From positions 12,763 to 76,762 of the forward strand of contig NZ_JBMNPX010000013.1 of the NCBI RefSeq assembly GCF_050943825.1: DNA of 64,000 nt. Direction: 5' to 3'. Made by a program: the position numbers and the translations under genes. Of this stretch, positions 9,301-17,278 are shown one piece after another (the first letter of the stretch is position 1; each line of letters starts with the position of its first letter). The notes under the pieces were generated by a model. That model was given only the letters and a program-made list of their open reading frames with translations, was not told the origin of the DNA and ran no database searches. The DNA comes from Pseudoflavonifractor sp050943825. Its GTDB lineage: Bacteria; Bacillota; Clostridia; Oscillospirales; Oscillospiraceae.

Positions 9301-10511
9301 CCGGCCAGCACCCCGGCGGCATGGTGGTCATCCCCCAGAACCGGGAGATCTACGATTTCTGCCCGGTCCAGCACCCCGCTGACGACCCCAACACTGACAT
9401 TGTCACCACCCATTTCGAATATCACTCCATGGAGTCCAACCTGCTGAAGCTGGACATGCTGGGACACGATGACCCCACCATGATCCGCATGCTGGAGGAC
9501 CTGACCGGCGTCAACGCCCGGACGGACATCCCTCTGGATGACAAGAAGACCATGTCCCTCTTCACCTCTTCGGAGGAGCTGGGCTTTGTGGACGACCCGG
9601 TGCTGGGCCCCACCGGCGCGGTGGCCATCCCCGAGTTTGGCACCTCCTTTGTCCGGGGCATGCTGGAGGATACCAGCCCCAGCGAGTTTGATATTCTCAT
9701 CCGTCTGTCCGGCTTCTCCCACGGCACCGACGTGTGGCTGGGCAACGCCAAGGACCTCATCGTCAACCAGGGTATCCCGGTCGGCCAGGCCATCGGCTGC
9801 CGCGACGATATCATGCTCTTCCTCATCTCCTGCGGCATGCCGGAGAAGCGTTCCTTTAAGATCATGGAGTCGGTCCGAAAGGGAAGAGGCCTGCCCGAGG
9901 GCGCGGAGGACGAGATGAAGGCCGCCGGCGTGCCCGACTGGTACATCGGCTCCTGTAAGAAGATTAAGTATCTGTTCCCCAAGGCCCACGCCGTGGCCTA
10001 CGTGATGATGGCCTTCCGTATCGCCTGGTTCAAGGTCCACCGACCTCTGGCCTTCTACGCGGCCTATTTCTCCATCCGCGCCAAGGCCTTTGACGAGACC
10101 TACATGTGCCGGGGCATGGATGTGGTGAAGGCCAAGATGAAGGAGATCAGGGCCAAGGACAAGGAGGCCACCGCTGTGGAGCAGGACATGCTCACCACCC
10201 TGGAGGTGTGCTATGAGTTCTATCTCCGTGGCTTCACCTTTGAGCATGTGGACCTGTACAAGTCTCACGCCATCAACTTCATCTTCAGCCAGACCAACGA
10301 CAAGGCGCTGATTCCGCCCTTCTCGGCCATCCCCGGCCTGGGCGAGACGGCGGCCTGGTCCATCATGGAACAGAGGGAGGGCAAGGAGTTCATCTCGGTA
10401 GAGGAGTTCTCCGCCGCCTGCCCCAAGGTGTCCAAGACCCATATCGAGCTGCTCAAAGCCGCCGGCGCCATGGATGGAATGCCGGATACCAGCCAGATGA
10501 CTCTGTTCTGA
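6333..10511 (+). CDS. polC: DNA polymerase III PolC-type alpha subunit
   Basis: PolC is the main replicative polymerase of low-GC Gram-positive lineages, with built-in 3'-5' proofreading. From the ATG at 6333 the protein has 1392 residues; an in-frame GTG at 6312 is also possible, and neither has a strong ribosome site. The N-terminal region has a Pro/Glu-rich linker (about residues 85-140). Then come an OB-fold (about 180-275), a PHP domain beginning VELHLHTTMSSMDA, a DEDDh exonuclease (CFDIETTGLDNRRDVIIEIGA) inserted in PHP, and the polymerase core with PDIDLNFSGEYQ. A zinc-binding CPNCKH...CPVCG lies at about residues 860-895. Domain order is standard PolC. Confidence 0.97.
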   Translation: MPEQKIPFLKLFSAWQPEGELAALAAGCNVTGAVIDRATRSISARVECPSQPADDLRQRWEHSLADAYQVGRVMLELLCPQSEAAAAPEVPIAAEPQPEPVQAPPVEQAPPAAEPVPVPQEPVHQETEAEAAFRRTEEIRREALQKLKVCRPSARKPDSKKSTGKLIFGRREIKGEATEMKTLDLDMGTVIVKGDVFAVEHKELKKRGAWVIGFDMTDYTGSIHINKFCPGDEGKPIVDSVKEGMHLLVQGKLTVDRFSGEMVLEPYAIMEGKKESKQDNAPEKRVELHLHTTMSSMDALTPTKAVVKRAEGWGHRAIAITDHGVAQSFPDAWHAAKNIKVLYGVEAYYINDVDDRVVVHGEQEQDFTGEVVCFDIETTGLDNRRDVIIEIGAVILRNGEIAETFDTFVSPGRPLSREIVELTSITDKMLEGAPSQEEAIRAFLEFAGDRPLAAHNAEFDMGFIAEGCRRYGIPFEKTSIDTLILAQNLLPDLGKYKLDIVAEHLRLPPFKHHRADADAGMVAYMLVPFFKMLQDLGIHTLQSINPEMTRLRVKGKARRQPKHLIVLAKNNMGLRNLYTLISKAHLEHFKRYPIMPKSLINEYREGLILGSACEAGELFEAVVKHKDFNELKRIASWYDFLEIQPLCNNAFMLRKGMVQSEEELRDFNRTIVALGKALDKPVCATGDVHFLDPEDEIYRHILLDTKGFEDCDAPLPLYFKTTEEMLEEFSYLGKEDCYNVVVRNTNLVADWCDRINPLPKGLFAPKLEDSAGELSRLVWGKAKSLYGEEVPQIVSDRINAELGDILKRHYDVIYMSAQKLVQNSLEHGYLVGSRGSVGSSLVAFMSGITEVNSLPPHYRCPNCKHSDFEIAKELGAGCGADMPDAVCPVCGAQYAKDGFNIPFETFLGFGGDKVPDIDLNFSGEYQAKAHRYTFELFGETHVFRAGTIGTVAEKTAFGYVKKYLEKRGIHVPRAEENRLAHGCTGVKRTTGQHPGGMVVIPQNREIYDFCPVQHPADDPNTDIVTTHFEYHSMESNLLKLDMLGHDDPTMIRMLEDLTGVNARTDIPLDDKKTMSLFTSSEELGFVDDPVLGPTGAVAIPEFGTSFVRGMLEDTSPSEFDILIRLSGFSHGTDVWLGNAKDLIVNQGIPVGQAIGCRDDIMLFLISCGMPEKRSFKIMESVRKGRGLPEGAEDEMKAAGVPDWYIGSCKKIKYLFPKAHAVAYVMMAFRIAWFKVHRPLAFYAAYFSIRAKAFDETYMCRGMDVVKAKMKEIRAKDKEATAVEQDMLTTLEVCYEFYLRGFTFEHVDLYKSHAINFIFSQTNDKALIPPFSAIPGLGETAAWSIMEQREGKEFISVEEFSAACPKVSKTHIELLKAAGAMDGMPDTSQMTLF

Positions 10512-10530
10512 GGCGGTGTTTTCTCTGTGG

Positions 10531-10578
10531 CTGCGCAGGTGACCGGAGTGATCCGGCCGCCTGCGCAGTTCTGCTTTT
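10531..10578 (+). terminator. Rho-independent terminator after polC
   Basis: A 9-bp perfect stem (10531-10539 with 10560-10568) with an inner GACCGG/CCGGCC-type helix is followed by TTCTGCTTTTTC. It separates polC from the histidine operon. Confidence 0.75.
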
Positions 10579-10626
10579 TCCGGGCGGACAGCGCAGGAAC
10601 GGTCAGAGGGAACTGGTAAAAAATTG

Positions 10627-10655
10627 TTGACTTTAGCGTAGTAATGTGCTACTAT
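10627..10655 (+). promoter_or_regulatory. Sigma-A-type promoter of the his operon
   Basis: TTGACT at 10627-10632 and TACTAT at 10650-10655 are separated by exactly 17 bases. The -10 box lies 35 bases before the hisZ GTG. The leader is too short for a classic T-box or peptide attenuator. Confidence 0.75.
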
Positions 10656-10690
10656 GAAAAAGCAAAAATCGGGCATAGGAGGCATTTAGG

Positions 10691-11860
10691 GTGAATTACA
10701 CGGTACATACCCCCGAGGGCACCCGGGACCGGCTGTTTGCCGAGTGCAGGGAGCGGCGCCAGGTCCAGCGGGCGCTGACGGCGCTCTTCCGCCGCCGTAG
10801 CTATGCGGAGATCATCACCCCCGAGGTGGAGTTTTACGACCTCTTCCTCCAGTCGGGCAACCCCTTGCCCCAGGAGGCCATGCTGAAGATTATCGACCGC
10901 TCCGGCAAGATTATGGTCATGCGGCCTGACTGCACCACCCCCATCGCCCGGGTGGCGGCCACCAAGCTGCGCACCGTGCCCCTGCCCCAGCGGCTCTACT
11001 ATGACCAGACCGTGTTCCGTTCCGGTGACGCCCACCGGGGCGGCAGCAGCGAGATTGCCCAGTGCGGCGTGGAGCTCATCGGCGCGGCAGGGAAGAAGGC
11101 CGACCTGGAGATGGTGGCTCTGGCCGTGGACGCCCTAAAGGCCGCTGGTCTGGAGCAGTTCCATGTGGAGTTGGGCCACGTGGGCTTCTTCCGGGAGCTG
11201 ACCGCCCGGGTGGATATGCCCGCTGCGGCGGCGGAGCAGATGCGATCCCTCATCGAGGGCAAGAATTTCGCCGCCCTCAACGACCTGCTGGAGCCCTATG
11301 ACGGCCAGCCCGCTGTCCGCCCTCTCCGCCGCCTGCCCTACCTCTTCGGCGGGGCAGAGGTGCTGGATGAGGCGGAGACCCTCTCGGGCGGCAGCGACGC
11401 CCTGGACTACCTGCGAGACCTGTACGGCGAGCTGAAGCACGCGGGGTACGGGGACCACATCCGCTTTGACCTGGGGCTGGTCCATCAGATTGACTATTAC
11501 ACCGGCGTGGTCTTCCGTGGCTATGTGGAGGGGGCGGGGGACGCCGTCCTCTCCGGCGGCCGGTACGACAAGCTGGTAGGCGCCTTCGGGCGGCCTGCCC
11601 AGGCCACCGGCTTTGCCGTGGACGTGGACGCAGTGGCAGCCTGCCTGCCCGCAGCGGTGCCCGCCGGGCTGGAGATGCTGATTCACTACGGAGACGGGGA
11701 GTTTGCCAAGGCCCTGGCGGTGCTGGATGTCCGGGAGCCGGGCTCCTGCGAGCTGTCCCCCTGCCGGGCTCTGGAGTCCACCCTCAGCCTGGCCCGGGAG
11801 AAGGGGGCGTCCGTGGTGCTGGTGCTGGAAAACGGCGGAGAGAGGTTGGTGGAGGTATGA
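10691..11860 (+). CDS. hisZ: ATP phosphoribosyltransferase regulatory subunit
   Basis: HisZ is a histidyl-tRNA-synthetase paralogue that pairs with short HisG and supplies feedback control by histidine. The GTG start at 10691 follows an AGGAGG. The 389 residues show class II synthetase features: the TPEGTRDRLF opening, MVMRPDCTTPIARV (motif 2), DYYTGVVFRGY, and GGRYDKLVGAFG (motif 3). The C terminus lacks a full anticodon-binding domain, as expected for HisZ rather than HisS. Its position directly before short-form hisG settles the call. The stop overlaps hisG by 4 bases. Confidence 0.93.
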   Translation: MNYTVHTPEGTRDRLFAECRERRQVQRALTALFRRRSYAEIITPEVEFYDLFLQSGNPLPQEAMLKIIDRSGKIMVMRPDCTTPIARVAATKLRTVPLPQRLYYDQTVFRSGDAHRGGSSEIAQCGVELIGAAGKKADLEMVALAVDALKAAGLEQFHVELGHVGFFRELTARVDMPAAAAEQMRSLIEGKNFAALNDLLEPYDGQPAVRPLRRLPYLFGGAEVLDEAETLSGGSDALDYLRDLYGELKHAGYGDHIRFDLGLVHQIDYYTGVVFRGYVEGAGDAVLSGGRYDKLVGAFGRPAQATGFAVDVDAVAACLPAAVPAGLEMLIHYGDGEFAKALAVLDVREPGSCELSPCRALESTLSLAREKGASVVLVLENGGERLVEV

Positions 11861-12495
11861 GTCAGAATCTGAGAATTGCCCTGACCAAGGGCCGCCTGCA
11901 GGACAAGGCCGTGTCCCTCTTTGAGGCCATGGGACTGGACTGTACCCCCATCAAGAATCCGGGCCGCCGTCTCATCCACACCATCCCCAACTATCCGCTG
12001 GACGGGGTGCTGGCCAAGGCGCCCGACGTCATCACCTACGTGGAGCACGGCGTCTGTGACCTGGGCATCGCCGGGAAGGACACCATTCTGGAGCAGGGCG
12101 GCGCCTTCTACGAGGTGCTGGACCTGGGCTTCGGCAAGTGCCGCTTCGCCCTGGCGGTGAAGGAGGGCAGCGACTTCTACGGCACCTATAAGACCCGGCG
12201 CATCGCCAGCAAGTACCCCAACGTGGCCCGTGCCTTCTTTGCCAAGAAGGGCATGGACGTGGATATCATCAAGATTGAGGGCAGCGTGGAGCTGGCCCCC
12301 ATCCTGGGCCTGGCCGATGCCATCGTGGACATTGTGGAGACGGGTGCTACTCTGAAAGAGAACGGCCTGGTGCCCATCGAGACCGTGGCGCCGGTGAGCG
12401 CCCGGCTGATTGTGAACACAGCCAGTATGAAGCTCCGCAAGGCGGAGATTCAGGATTTTATCGCCAGATGTGAGCGGGAATTGGAGAAAAAGTGA
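11857..12495 (+). CDS. hisG: ATP phosphoribosyltransferase catalytic subunit, short form
   Basis: HisG joins ATP and PRPP, the first step of histidine synthesis. At 212 residues it is the short form that lacks the C-terminal regulatory domain and needs HisZ. Visible signatures are IALTKGRLQDKAV at the N terminus, the DLGIAGKD substrate loop, and the PRPP-binding region around ADAIVDIVETGATLKENGL. It overlaps both hisZ and hisD. Confidence 0.97.
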   Translation: MSQNLRIALTKGRLQDKAVSLFEAMGLDCTPIKNPGRRLIHTIPNYPLDGVLAKAPDVITYVEHGVCDLGIAGKDTILEQGGAFYEVLDLGFGKCRFALAVKEGSDFYGTYKTRRIASKYPNVARAFFAKKGMDVDIIKIEGSVELAPILGLADAIVDIVETGATLKENGLVPIETVAPVSARLIVNTASMKLRKAEIQDFIARCERELEKK

Positions 12496-13793
12496 TGCTG
12501 GAGATTATCCGTGCCGACGGAACGGCGGAAAAAAATAAAATCGCCGCCATGCGGGCCAGAGCGGCCGAAGTGAGTGCGGACGTGGACCGCGCGGTGGCTG
12601 ATATCCTAAGCAATGTAAGGGAGAACGGCTTTGCAGCTGTAAAGGAGTACTCCCTCCGGTTTGACAAGGCGGAGCCCCGGGAGATCTCCCGGGAAGAGCT
12701 GGACGCGGCCTACGCCGCCTGCTCCCCGGAGCTGATCGCCGCCATGGAGCGGTCCGCCGCCAACATCCGGGACTATAACGAGCATCTGCTCTCCCGCACC
12801 ATGGAGTGGCGCTCGCCCGACGGCGGCGTGGTGGGCCGGGTGGTCCGTGGATTGACCCGGGTGGGTATCTACGTGCCCGGCGGTACGGCGGCCTATCCCT
12901 CCTCGGTGCTGATGAACGCGGTGCCCGCCAAGGTGGCGGGGGTGGAAGAGATTGTGATGGTCACACCCCCCACCGAGAACCTGAACAGCGCCGTGCTGGC
13001 CGCGGCAAAAATCGCCGGGGTGGACCGGGTCATCGCCGTGGGCGGCGCTCAGGCGGTGGCGGCCCTGACCTACGGGGCTGGTTTTATTCCCAGAGTGGAT
13101 AAGCTAGTGGGGCCGGGCAACGCCTTTGTGGCGGCGGCCAAGCGGATGGCCTACGGCAAGCTGGACATCGACATGGTGGCTGGCCCCTCGGAGGTGCTGG
13201 TCATTGCCGACGGCAGTGCCAACCCGGTGTATGTGGCCGCCGACCTTCTCAGCCAGGCTGAACACGACCGGCTGGCCTCTGCCGTGCTGCTCACCACCAG
13301 CATGGAGCTGGCTCAGGTGGTGGACAAAGAGATTATCCGCCAGACCGGGTATCTGAGTCGCAGCGAGATTATGGAGGCATCTCTCCGGGACTTCGGCTGC
13401 GCTATTGTCTGCGATACCCTGGACGACTGTGCCGCCCTGGCCAACGAGATTGCTCCCGAGCACCTGGAGATTGTGACTGAGAATCCCAGGGCCCTGCTGC
13501 CCGCCATCCGCAACGCCGGCGCAGTGTTCCTGGGCGCCTGGTCCCCGGAGCCTCTGGGGGACTATATGGCGGGACCGGATCACGTGCTGCCCACCAGCGG
13601 CACCGCCCGTTTCTTCTCGCCTCTGAGCGTGGACAGCTTCCTCAAGACCATGAGCGTCATCGCCTACGAGAAGGAGCAGCTGGCGCCGGTGAAGGACCGG
13701 ATCATCGCTCTGGCCGAGGCGGAGCGGCTCACCGCCCACGCCAACGCCATCCGGGTGCGCTTTGAAGAGGCACCGTCCAAGGAGGAATGTTGA
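12495..13793 (+). CDS. hisD: Histidinol dehydrogenase
   Basis: HisD oxidises histidinol to histidine in two NAD-dependent steps with a zinc ion. The ATG at 12495 overlaps the last base of the hisG stop; a GTG one codon earlier is possible. The 432 residues include VGIYVPGGTAAYPSSVLM, the DMVAGPSEVLVIADG segment, the QAEHD zinc-site motif and IAPEHLEI near the C terminus. Length and motifs are typical. Confidence 0.97.
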   Translation: MLEIIRADGTAEKNKIAAMRARAAEVSADVDRAVADILSNVRENGFAAVKEYSLRFDKAEPREISREELDAAYAACSPELIAAMERSAANIRDYNEHLLSRTMEWRSPDGGVVGRVVRGLTRVGIYVPGGTAAYPSSVLMNAVPAKVAGVEEIVMVTPPTENLNSAVLAAAKIAGVDRVIAVGGAQAVAALTYGAGFIPRVDKLVGPGNAFVAAAKRMAYGKLDIDMVAGPSEVLVIADGSANPVYVAADLLSQAEHDRLASAVLLTTSMELAQVVDKEIIRQTGYLSRSEIMEASLRDFGCAIVCDTLDDCAALANEIAPEHLEIVTENPRALLPAIRNAGAVFLGAWSPEPLGDYMAGPDHVLPTSGTARFFSPLSVDSFLKTMSVIAYEKEQLAPVKDRIIALAEAERLTAHANAIRVRFEEAPSKEEC

Positions 13794-14404
13794 TGGAGAC
13801 CCATGTGTACAGGGCGGGGGACGCCCCCGTCCGGGCCTATACCATAGAGCGCAAGACCAAGGAGACCCACATCAGCGTGAACCTCTGCCTGGACGGGGGA
13901 GAGGTGAAGGTGTCCACCGGCATCGGCTTTTTTGACCATATGCTCCATGCCCTGGCCTTCTACGCCGGGTTCGGCCTGGAGCTGGAGGCCAGGGGCGACC
14001 TGGAGGTGGACGGCCACCACACAGTGGAGGATACCGGCATTGTCCTTGGCCAGGCCTTCCGGCAGGCCATCGGCGACCGGAAGGGCATCCGCCGCTTTGC
14101 CAGCGCCTATGTGCCCATGGACGAGGCCCTGGGTTTCACCGCCCTGGACATCTCCAACCGGCCCTTCCTGGTCTACGAGGCGGAGATGCCCCAGGAGCGG
14201 ATGGGGGAGTATGACGCCTGCCTTACCGAGGAGTTCATGCGGGCCTTGGCGGTCAACGGGGGTCTGACCCTCCACATGAAGGCCCTCTACGGCCGTAATT
14301 CCCACCACATTACCGAGGCTCTGTTCAAGTCCCTGGGCCTGGCCCTGAAGGACGCGGTGAAGGTAGAGGGGAGCGGTGTCACCTCCACCAAGGGGGTGCT
14401 GTGA
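13793..14404 (+). CDS. hisB: Imidazoleglycerol-phosphate dehydratase
   Basis: HisB dehydrates imidazoleglycerol phosphate using a dimanganese centre. The ATG at 13793 has GGAGGA six bases upstream, better spaced than an in-frame ATG at 13787. The 203 residues are the single-function form without the phosphatase domain of enteric HisB. The metal-binding motifs DHMLHAL, DGHHTVEDTGI and NSHHITEA are present. It overlaps both hisD and hisH by one to four bases. Confidence 0.97.
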   Translation: METHVYRAGDAPVRAYTIERKTKETHISVNLCLDGGEVKVSTGIGFFDHMLHALAFYAGFGLELEARGDLEVDGHHTVEDTGIVLGQAFRQAIGDRKGIRRFASAYVPMDEALGFTALDISNRPFLVYEAEMPQERMGEYDACLTEEFMRALAVNGGLTLHMKALYGRNSHHITEALFKSLGLALKDAVKVEGSGVTSTKGVL

Positions 14405-15012
14405 TGGGCTATACCGCAATCGTGGATTACGGCGTGGGCAACCTGAAGAGCATCGCCAACGCCATGGATTATCTGGGCCTGCCCACCCAGGTCACCGACG
14501 ACGCCGGGACTCTGGAGCGGGCCGACGCCATCATCCTGCCCGGCGTGGGAGCCTTTCCTGACGCAGCGGAGCGGCTGCGCCGGTCCGGGCTGGACAAGGT
14601 GGTGGTCACCCAGGCGGAGCAGAAGCCCATCCTGGGTATCTGCCTGGGGATGCAGCTGCTCTTCGACATGGGCGAAGAGGTGAGAGACTGTAAAGGGCTT
14701 GGACTTGTCCATGGCCGTGTCAAGCGGATTGAGACCGATCGCAAGCTGCCCCACATCGGCTGGAATAGCCTGACCTTCCAGAACAACGCTCCCATCTTCC
14801 GGGGGCTGGAGGATGGCGCGTGGGTCTACTTCGTCCACTCCTACTGCGGCGTGGCGGCCTCGGAGGAGGACGTGATTGCCCGCACGGAGTACGGCGTGTC
14901 GGTGGTGGCGGCGGTGCGCAGCGGCAATGTGTACGGCTGCCAGTTCCACCCGGAGAAGAGCGGGGAGACCGGCCTGCAAATCCTGAAAAACTTTGGGGAG
15001 CTGAACCGATGA
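14404..15012 (+). CDS. hisH: Imidazole glycerol phosphate synthase, glutaminase subunit
   Basis: HisH releases ammonia from glutamine and channels it to HisF. The 202 residues show the class I amidotransferase triad: Cys in GICLGMQLLF and the His-x-Glu in QFHPEKS near the C terminus. The opening AIVDYGVGNLKSI is diagnostic. The start overlaps the hisB stop and the stop overlaps the hisA start. Confidence 0.97.
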   Translation: MGYTAIVDYGVGNLKSIANAMDYLGLPTQVTDDAGTLERADAIILPGVGAFPDAAERLRRSGLDKVVVTQAEQKPILGICLGMQLLFDMGEEVRDCKGLGLVHGRVKRIETDRKLPHIGWNSLTFQNNAPIFRGLEDGAWVYFVHSYCGVAASEEDVIARTEYGVSVVAAVRSGNVYGCQFHPEKSGETGLQILKNFGELNR

Positions 15013-15731
15013 AACTTTTTCCTGCCATTGACATGAAAGATAGTAAGGTCGTAAGGCTTTACAAGGGGGATTTTGCAACGGTCCACCAGGTCGCCGACGA
15101 TCCCCTCACCGTGGCCCGTGCCTTCTACGACGCCGGCGCCCGCCACATCCACATGGTGGACCTGGACGGCGCCCGCAGCGGCGTGCGGGTCAACTTCCCC
15201 ATGATCTATCAGGTCATCCAGAACTCCGGCCTCAAGGTGGAGCTGGGGGGCGGCATCAAGACCGAGCTGGACGTGATCACTGTGGGCGAGTCGGGCGTGG
15301 ACCGGCTGGTCATCGGCTCTGCGGCAGTCACCAACCCGGGCTTGGTGTCCTACGCCCTGGGGCTCTACGGGGACCGGGTGGCCGTGGGCATCGACAGCCT
15401 CAGCGGAAAGGTACGCACCGCCGGCTGGGAGGAGAACTCCGGCCTGGACTACCTGGAGTTTGCCGCTCAGATGGAGTCGCTTGGTGTAAAGAATATTATC
15501 TTTACAGATATTGCGACAGATGGTATGCTGTCCGGCCCCTCCTATGAGCAGCTGGCGCAGCTCCAGAAGACGGTGTCCTGTAACATCACCGCCTCGGGCG
15601 GTGTGTCCTGCCTGGACGATATCAAGCGCCTGCGGGACATGGGGCTCTACGGCGCCATCATCGGCAAGGCCTACTACGCCGGGACCATCGACCTGGCGGA
15701 GGCGGTAAAGGAGGCTGGGGACCAGTGCTAG
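15009..15731 (+). CDS. hisA: ProFAR isomerase (HisA)
   Basis: HisA is a TIM-barrel isomerase that converts ProFAR to PRFAR. The start at 15009 overlaps the hisH stop. The 240 residues contain the N-terminal catalytic Asp region LFPAIDMKDSKVVRL, VELGGGIKTELD, and the second half FTDIATDGMLSGP with its catalytic Asp. The sequence is followed by its paralogue hisF with a 7-base overlap. Confidence 0.97.
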   Translation: MKLFPAIDMKDSKVVRLYKGDFATVHQVADDPLTVARAFYDAGARHIHMVDLDGARSGVRVNFPMIYQVIQNSGLKVELGGGIKTELDVITVGESGVDRLVIGSAAVTNPGLVSYALGLYGDRVAVGIDSLSGKVRTAGWEENSGLDYLEFAAQMESLGVKNIIFTDIATDGMLSGPSYEQLAQLQKTVSCNITASGGVSCLDDIKRLRDMGLYGAIIGKAYYAGTIDLAEAVKEAGDQC

Positions 15732-16522
15732 CCAAACGGATTATCCCCTGCCTGGACGTCCGGGACGGCCGGGTGGTCAAGGGGGTCAACTTTGTCAACA
15801 TTCGGGACGCAGGCGACCCGGTGGAACTTGCCAAGTACTACTCGGACGCGGGCGCGGACGAGATTGTCTTTCTGGATATCACCGCCACCAGCGACAACCG
15901 GAACACGGTGGCCGACGTGGTGGAGCGGACGGCGGAGCAGGTCTTTGTGCCACTGACCGTGGGAGGGGGCATCCGCACCCTGGAGGACTTCCAGCTGCTG
16001 CTCCGGGCCGGGGCGGACAAGATCTCGGTGAACTCTGCGGCGGTGAAGGACCCCACCCTCATCTCCCGTGCGGCGGAGCGGTTCGGCTCCCAGTGCGTGG
16101 TGCTGGCCATCGACGCCCGCAGCAGGGGGGACGGCACCTGGGAGGTGGTGACCGCCGGAGGCCGCAACCCCACCGGGCTGGACGCGGTGGAATGGGCCAG
16201 AGAGGGCCAGCGGCTGGGAGCGGGGGAGATCCTCCTCACCTCCATGGACGCCGACGGCACCAAGGCCGGCTTTGACCTGCCCATGACCAGGGCTGTCACC
16301 CAGGCGGTGAGCATCCCGGTCATCGCCTCGGGGGGCTGCGGCAGTCTGGAGCACTTTGCCCAGGTCTTTGAGAAGACGGACTGCGACGCGGCTTTGGCGG
16401 CGTCCCTCTTCCACTTCGGTGAGCTGACCGTGGAGGAAGTCAAGGAATACCTGCGGGGCCGGGGCATCCCGGTTCGCCGGTCGGAGAAGAGCCAGTGGAT
16501 AGGAGGCCGGCTGCATGTTTGA
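15725..16522 (+). CDS. hisF: Imidazole glycerol phosphate synthase, cyclase subunit
   Basis: HisF uses ammonia from HisH to form imidazoleglycerol phosphate and AICAR. The GTG start at 15725 follows GGAGG about ten bases upstream. The opening LAKRIIPCLDVRDGRVVKG, the VGGGIRTLEDF loop and TSMDADGTKAGFDL are diagnostic. At 265 residues it is about a dozen longer than usual, because the C-terminal tail runs on into the hisI start. Confidence 0.97.
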   Translation: MLAKRIIPCLDVRDGRVVKGVNFVNIRDAGDPVELAKYYSDAGADEIVFLDITATSDNRNTVADVVERTAEQVFVPLTVGGGIRTLEDFQLLLRAGADKISVNSAAVKDPTLISRAAERFGSQCVVLAIDARSRGDGTWEVVTAGGRNPTGLDAVEWAREGQRLGAGEILLTSMDADGTKAGFDLPMTRAVTQAVSIPVIASGGCGSLEHFAQVFEKTDCDAALAASLFHFGELTVEEVKEYLRGRGIPVRRSEKSQWIGGRLHV

Positions 16523-16841
16523 TTTGGAAGCGCTGTTTCAGAAGTCGGAGCTGATTCCGGTGATCATCCAGGACGCGGACACCCTGGAGGTGCTGATGCT
16601 GGGCTTCACCAACAAGGAGGCGGTGGAACTGACCATCAAAACCAAGACCGCCTGGTTCTGGAGCCGCAGCAGGCAGAAGCTGTGGAACAAGGGGGAGAGC
16701 TCGGGCCATTTCCTCCACGTGGAGCGGATGGTCACCGACTGCGACACCGACACCCTGCTCTACTTCTGCCATCCCGTGGGCCCCACCTGCCACACCGGGG
16801 CCAAGAGCTGCTTTTTCCGGGAAATCGCAATGGAGGAATGA
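16515..16841 (+). CDS. hisI: Phosphoribosyl-AMP cyclohydrolase
   Basis: HisI opens the adenine ring of PR-AMP with zinc and magnesium. The 108 residues are the single-domain form. Diagnostic parts are FWSRSRQKLWNKGESSGH and the metal-binding CDTDTLLYFCHPVGPTCHTG with its cysteines. The fused HisIE form of many bacteria is split here: hisE follows after 3 bases. Confidence 0.96.
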   Translation: MFDLEALFQKSELIPVIIQDADTLEVLMLGFTNKEAVELTIKTKTAWFWSRSRQKLWNKGESSGHFLHVERMVTDCDTDTLLYFCHPVGPTCHTGAKSCFFREIAMEE

Positions 16842-16844
16842 CAC

Positions 16845-17174
16845 ATGAACGATGAAGTTTTGAAGAGACTCTACCAGGTGGTGCTGGATCGGAAGGCCAA
16901 TCCTCAGGAGGGGTCCTACACCTGCTATCTCTTTGACAAGGGCGTGGACAAGATTCTCAAGAAGGTGGGTGAGGAGTGCGCCGAGACCATCATTGCCGCC
17001 AAGAACGGCGTGGAGGAGGACACGGTGAACGAGTGCTCCGACCTGCTCTACCACCTGATGGTCCTGCTGGCAGCCCAGAACATCCCACTGGACGCGGTTC
17101 TGGCCGAGCTGGACCGCCGCAGCGCCAAAATCGGCAACCTGAAGCAGATGCGGGTTACCGACCACAACACCTGA
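16845..17174 (+). CDS. hisE: Phosphoribosyl-ATP pyrophosphatase
   Basis: HisE hydrolyses PR-ATP to PR-AMP. The 109 residues form an all-alpha MazG-like fold with the metal-binding KVGEECAETIIAAK and the later ECSDLLYHLMVLL helix. It is the last gene of hisZGDBHAFIE and is followed by a strong terminator. hisC and a histidinol-phosphatase gene are not in the operon and must be elsewhere if the pathway is complete. Confidence 0.96.
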   Translation: MNDEVLKRLYQVVLDRKANPQEGSYTCYLFDKGVDKILKKVGEECAETIIAAKNGVEEDTVNECSDLLYHLMVLLAAQNIPLDAVLAELDRRSAKIGNLKQMRVTDHNT

Positions 17175-17179
17175 ATACA

Positions 17180-17221
17180 AAAAGGCCATATCCGCAGTCT
17201 TACGGATATGGCCTTTTGTCT
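17180..17221 (+). terminator. Rho-independent terminator of the his operon
   Basis: A perfect 15-bp stem (17180-17194 with 17203-17217) with an 8-base loop ends in TTTT. It works on paper in both directions because A-runs flank the left arm. Confidence 0.88.
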
Positions 17222-17278
17222 GGATTTGTAGTATACTGGTTGCCGGATATCAGTTCTGCCGCAAGGAGGAATTTTGAA

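Noticed and set aside
6357..10685. A 1442-codon open frame on the minus strand
   Set aside because: It lies exactly antisense to polC and is rich in His, Gly, Leu and Val as expected from reading high-GC codons backwards. No start site or family motif is seen.
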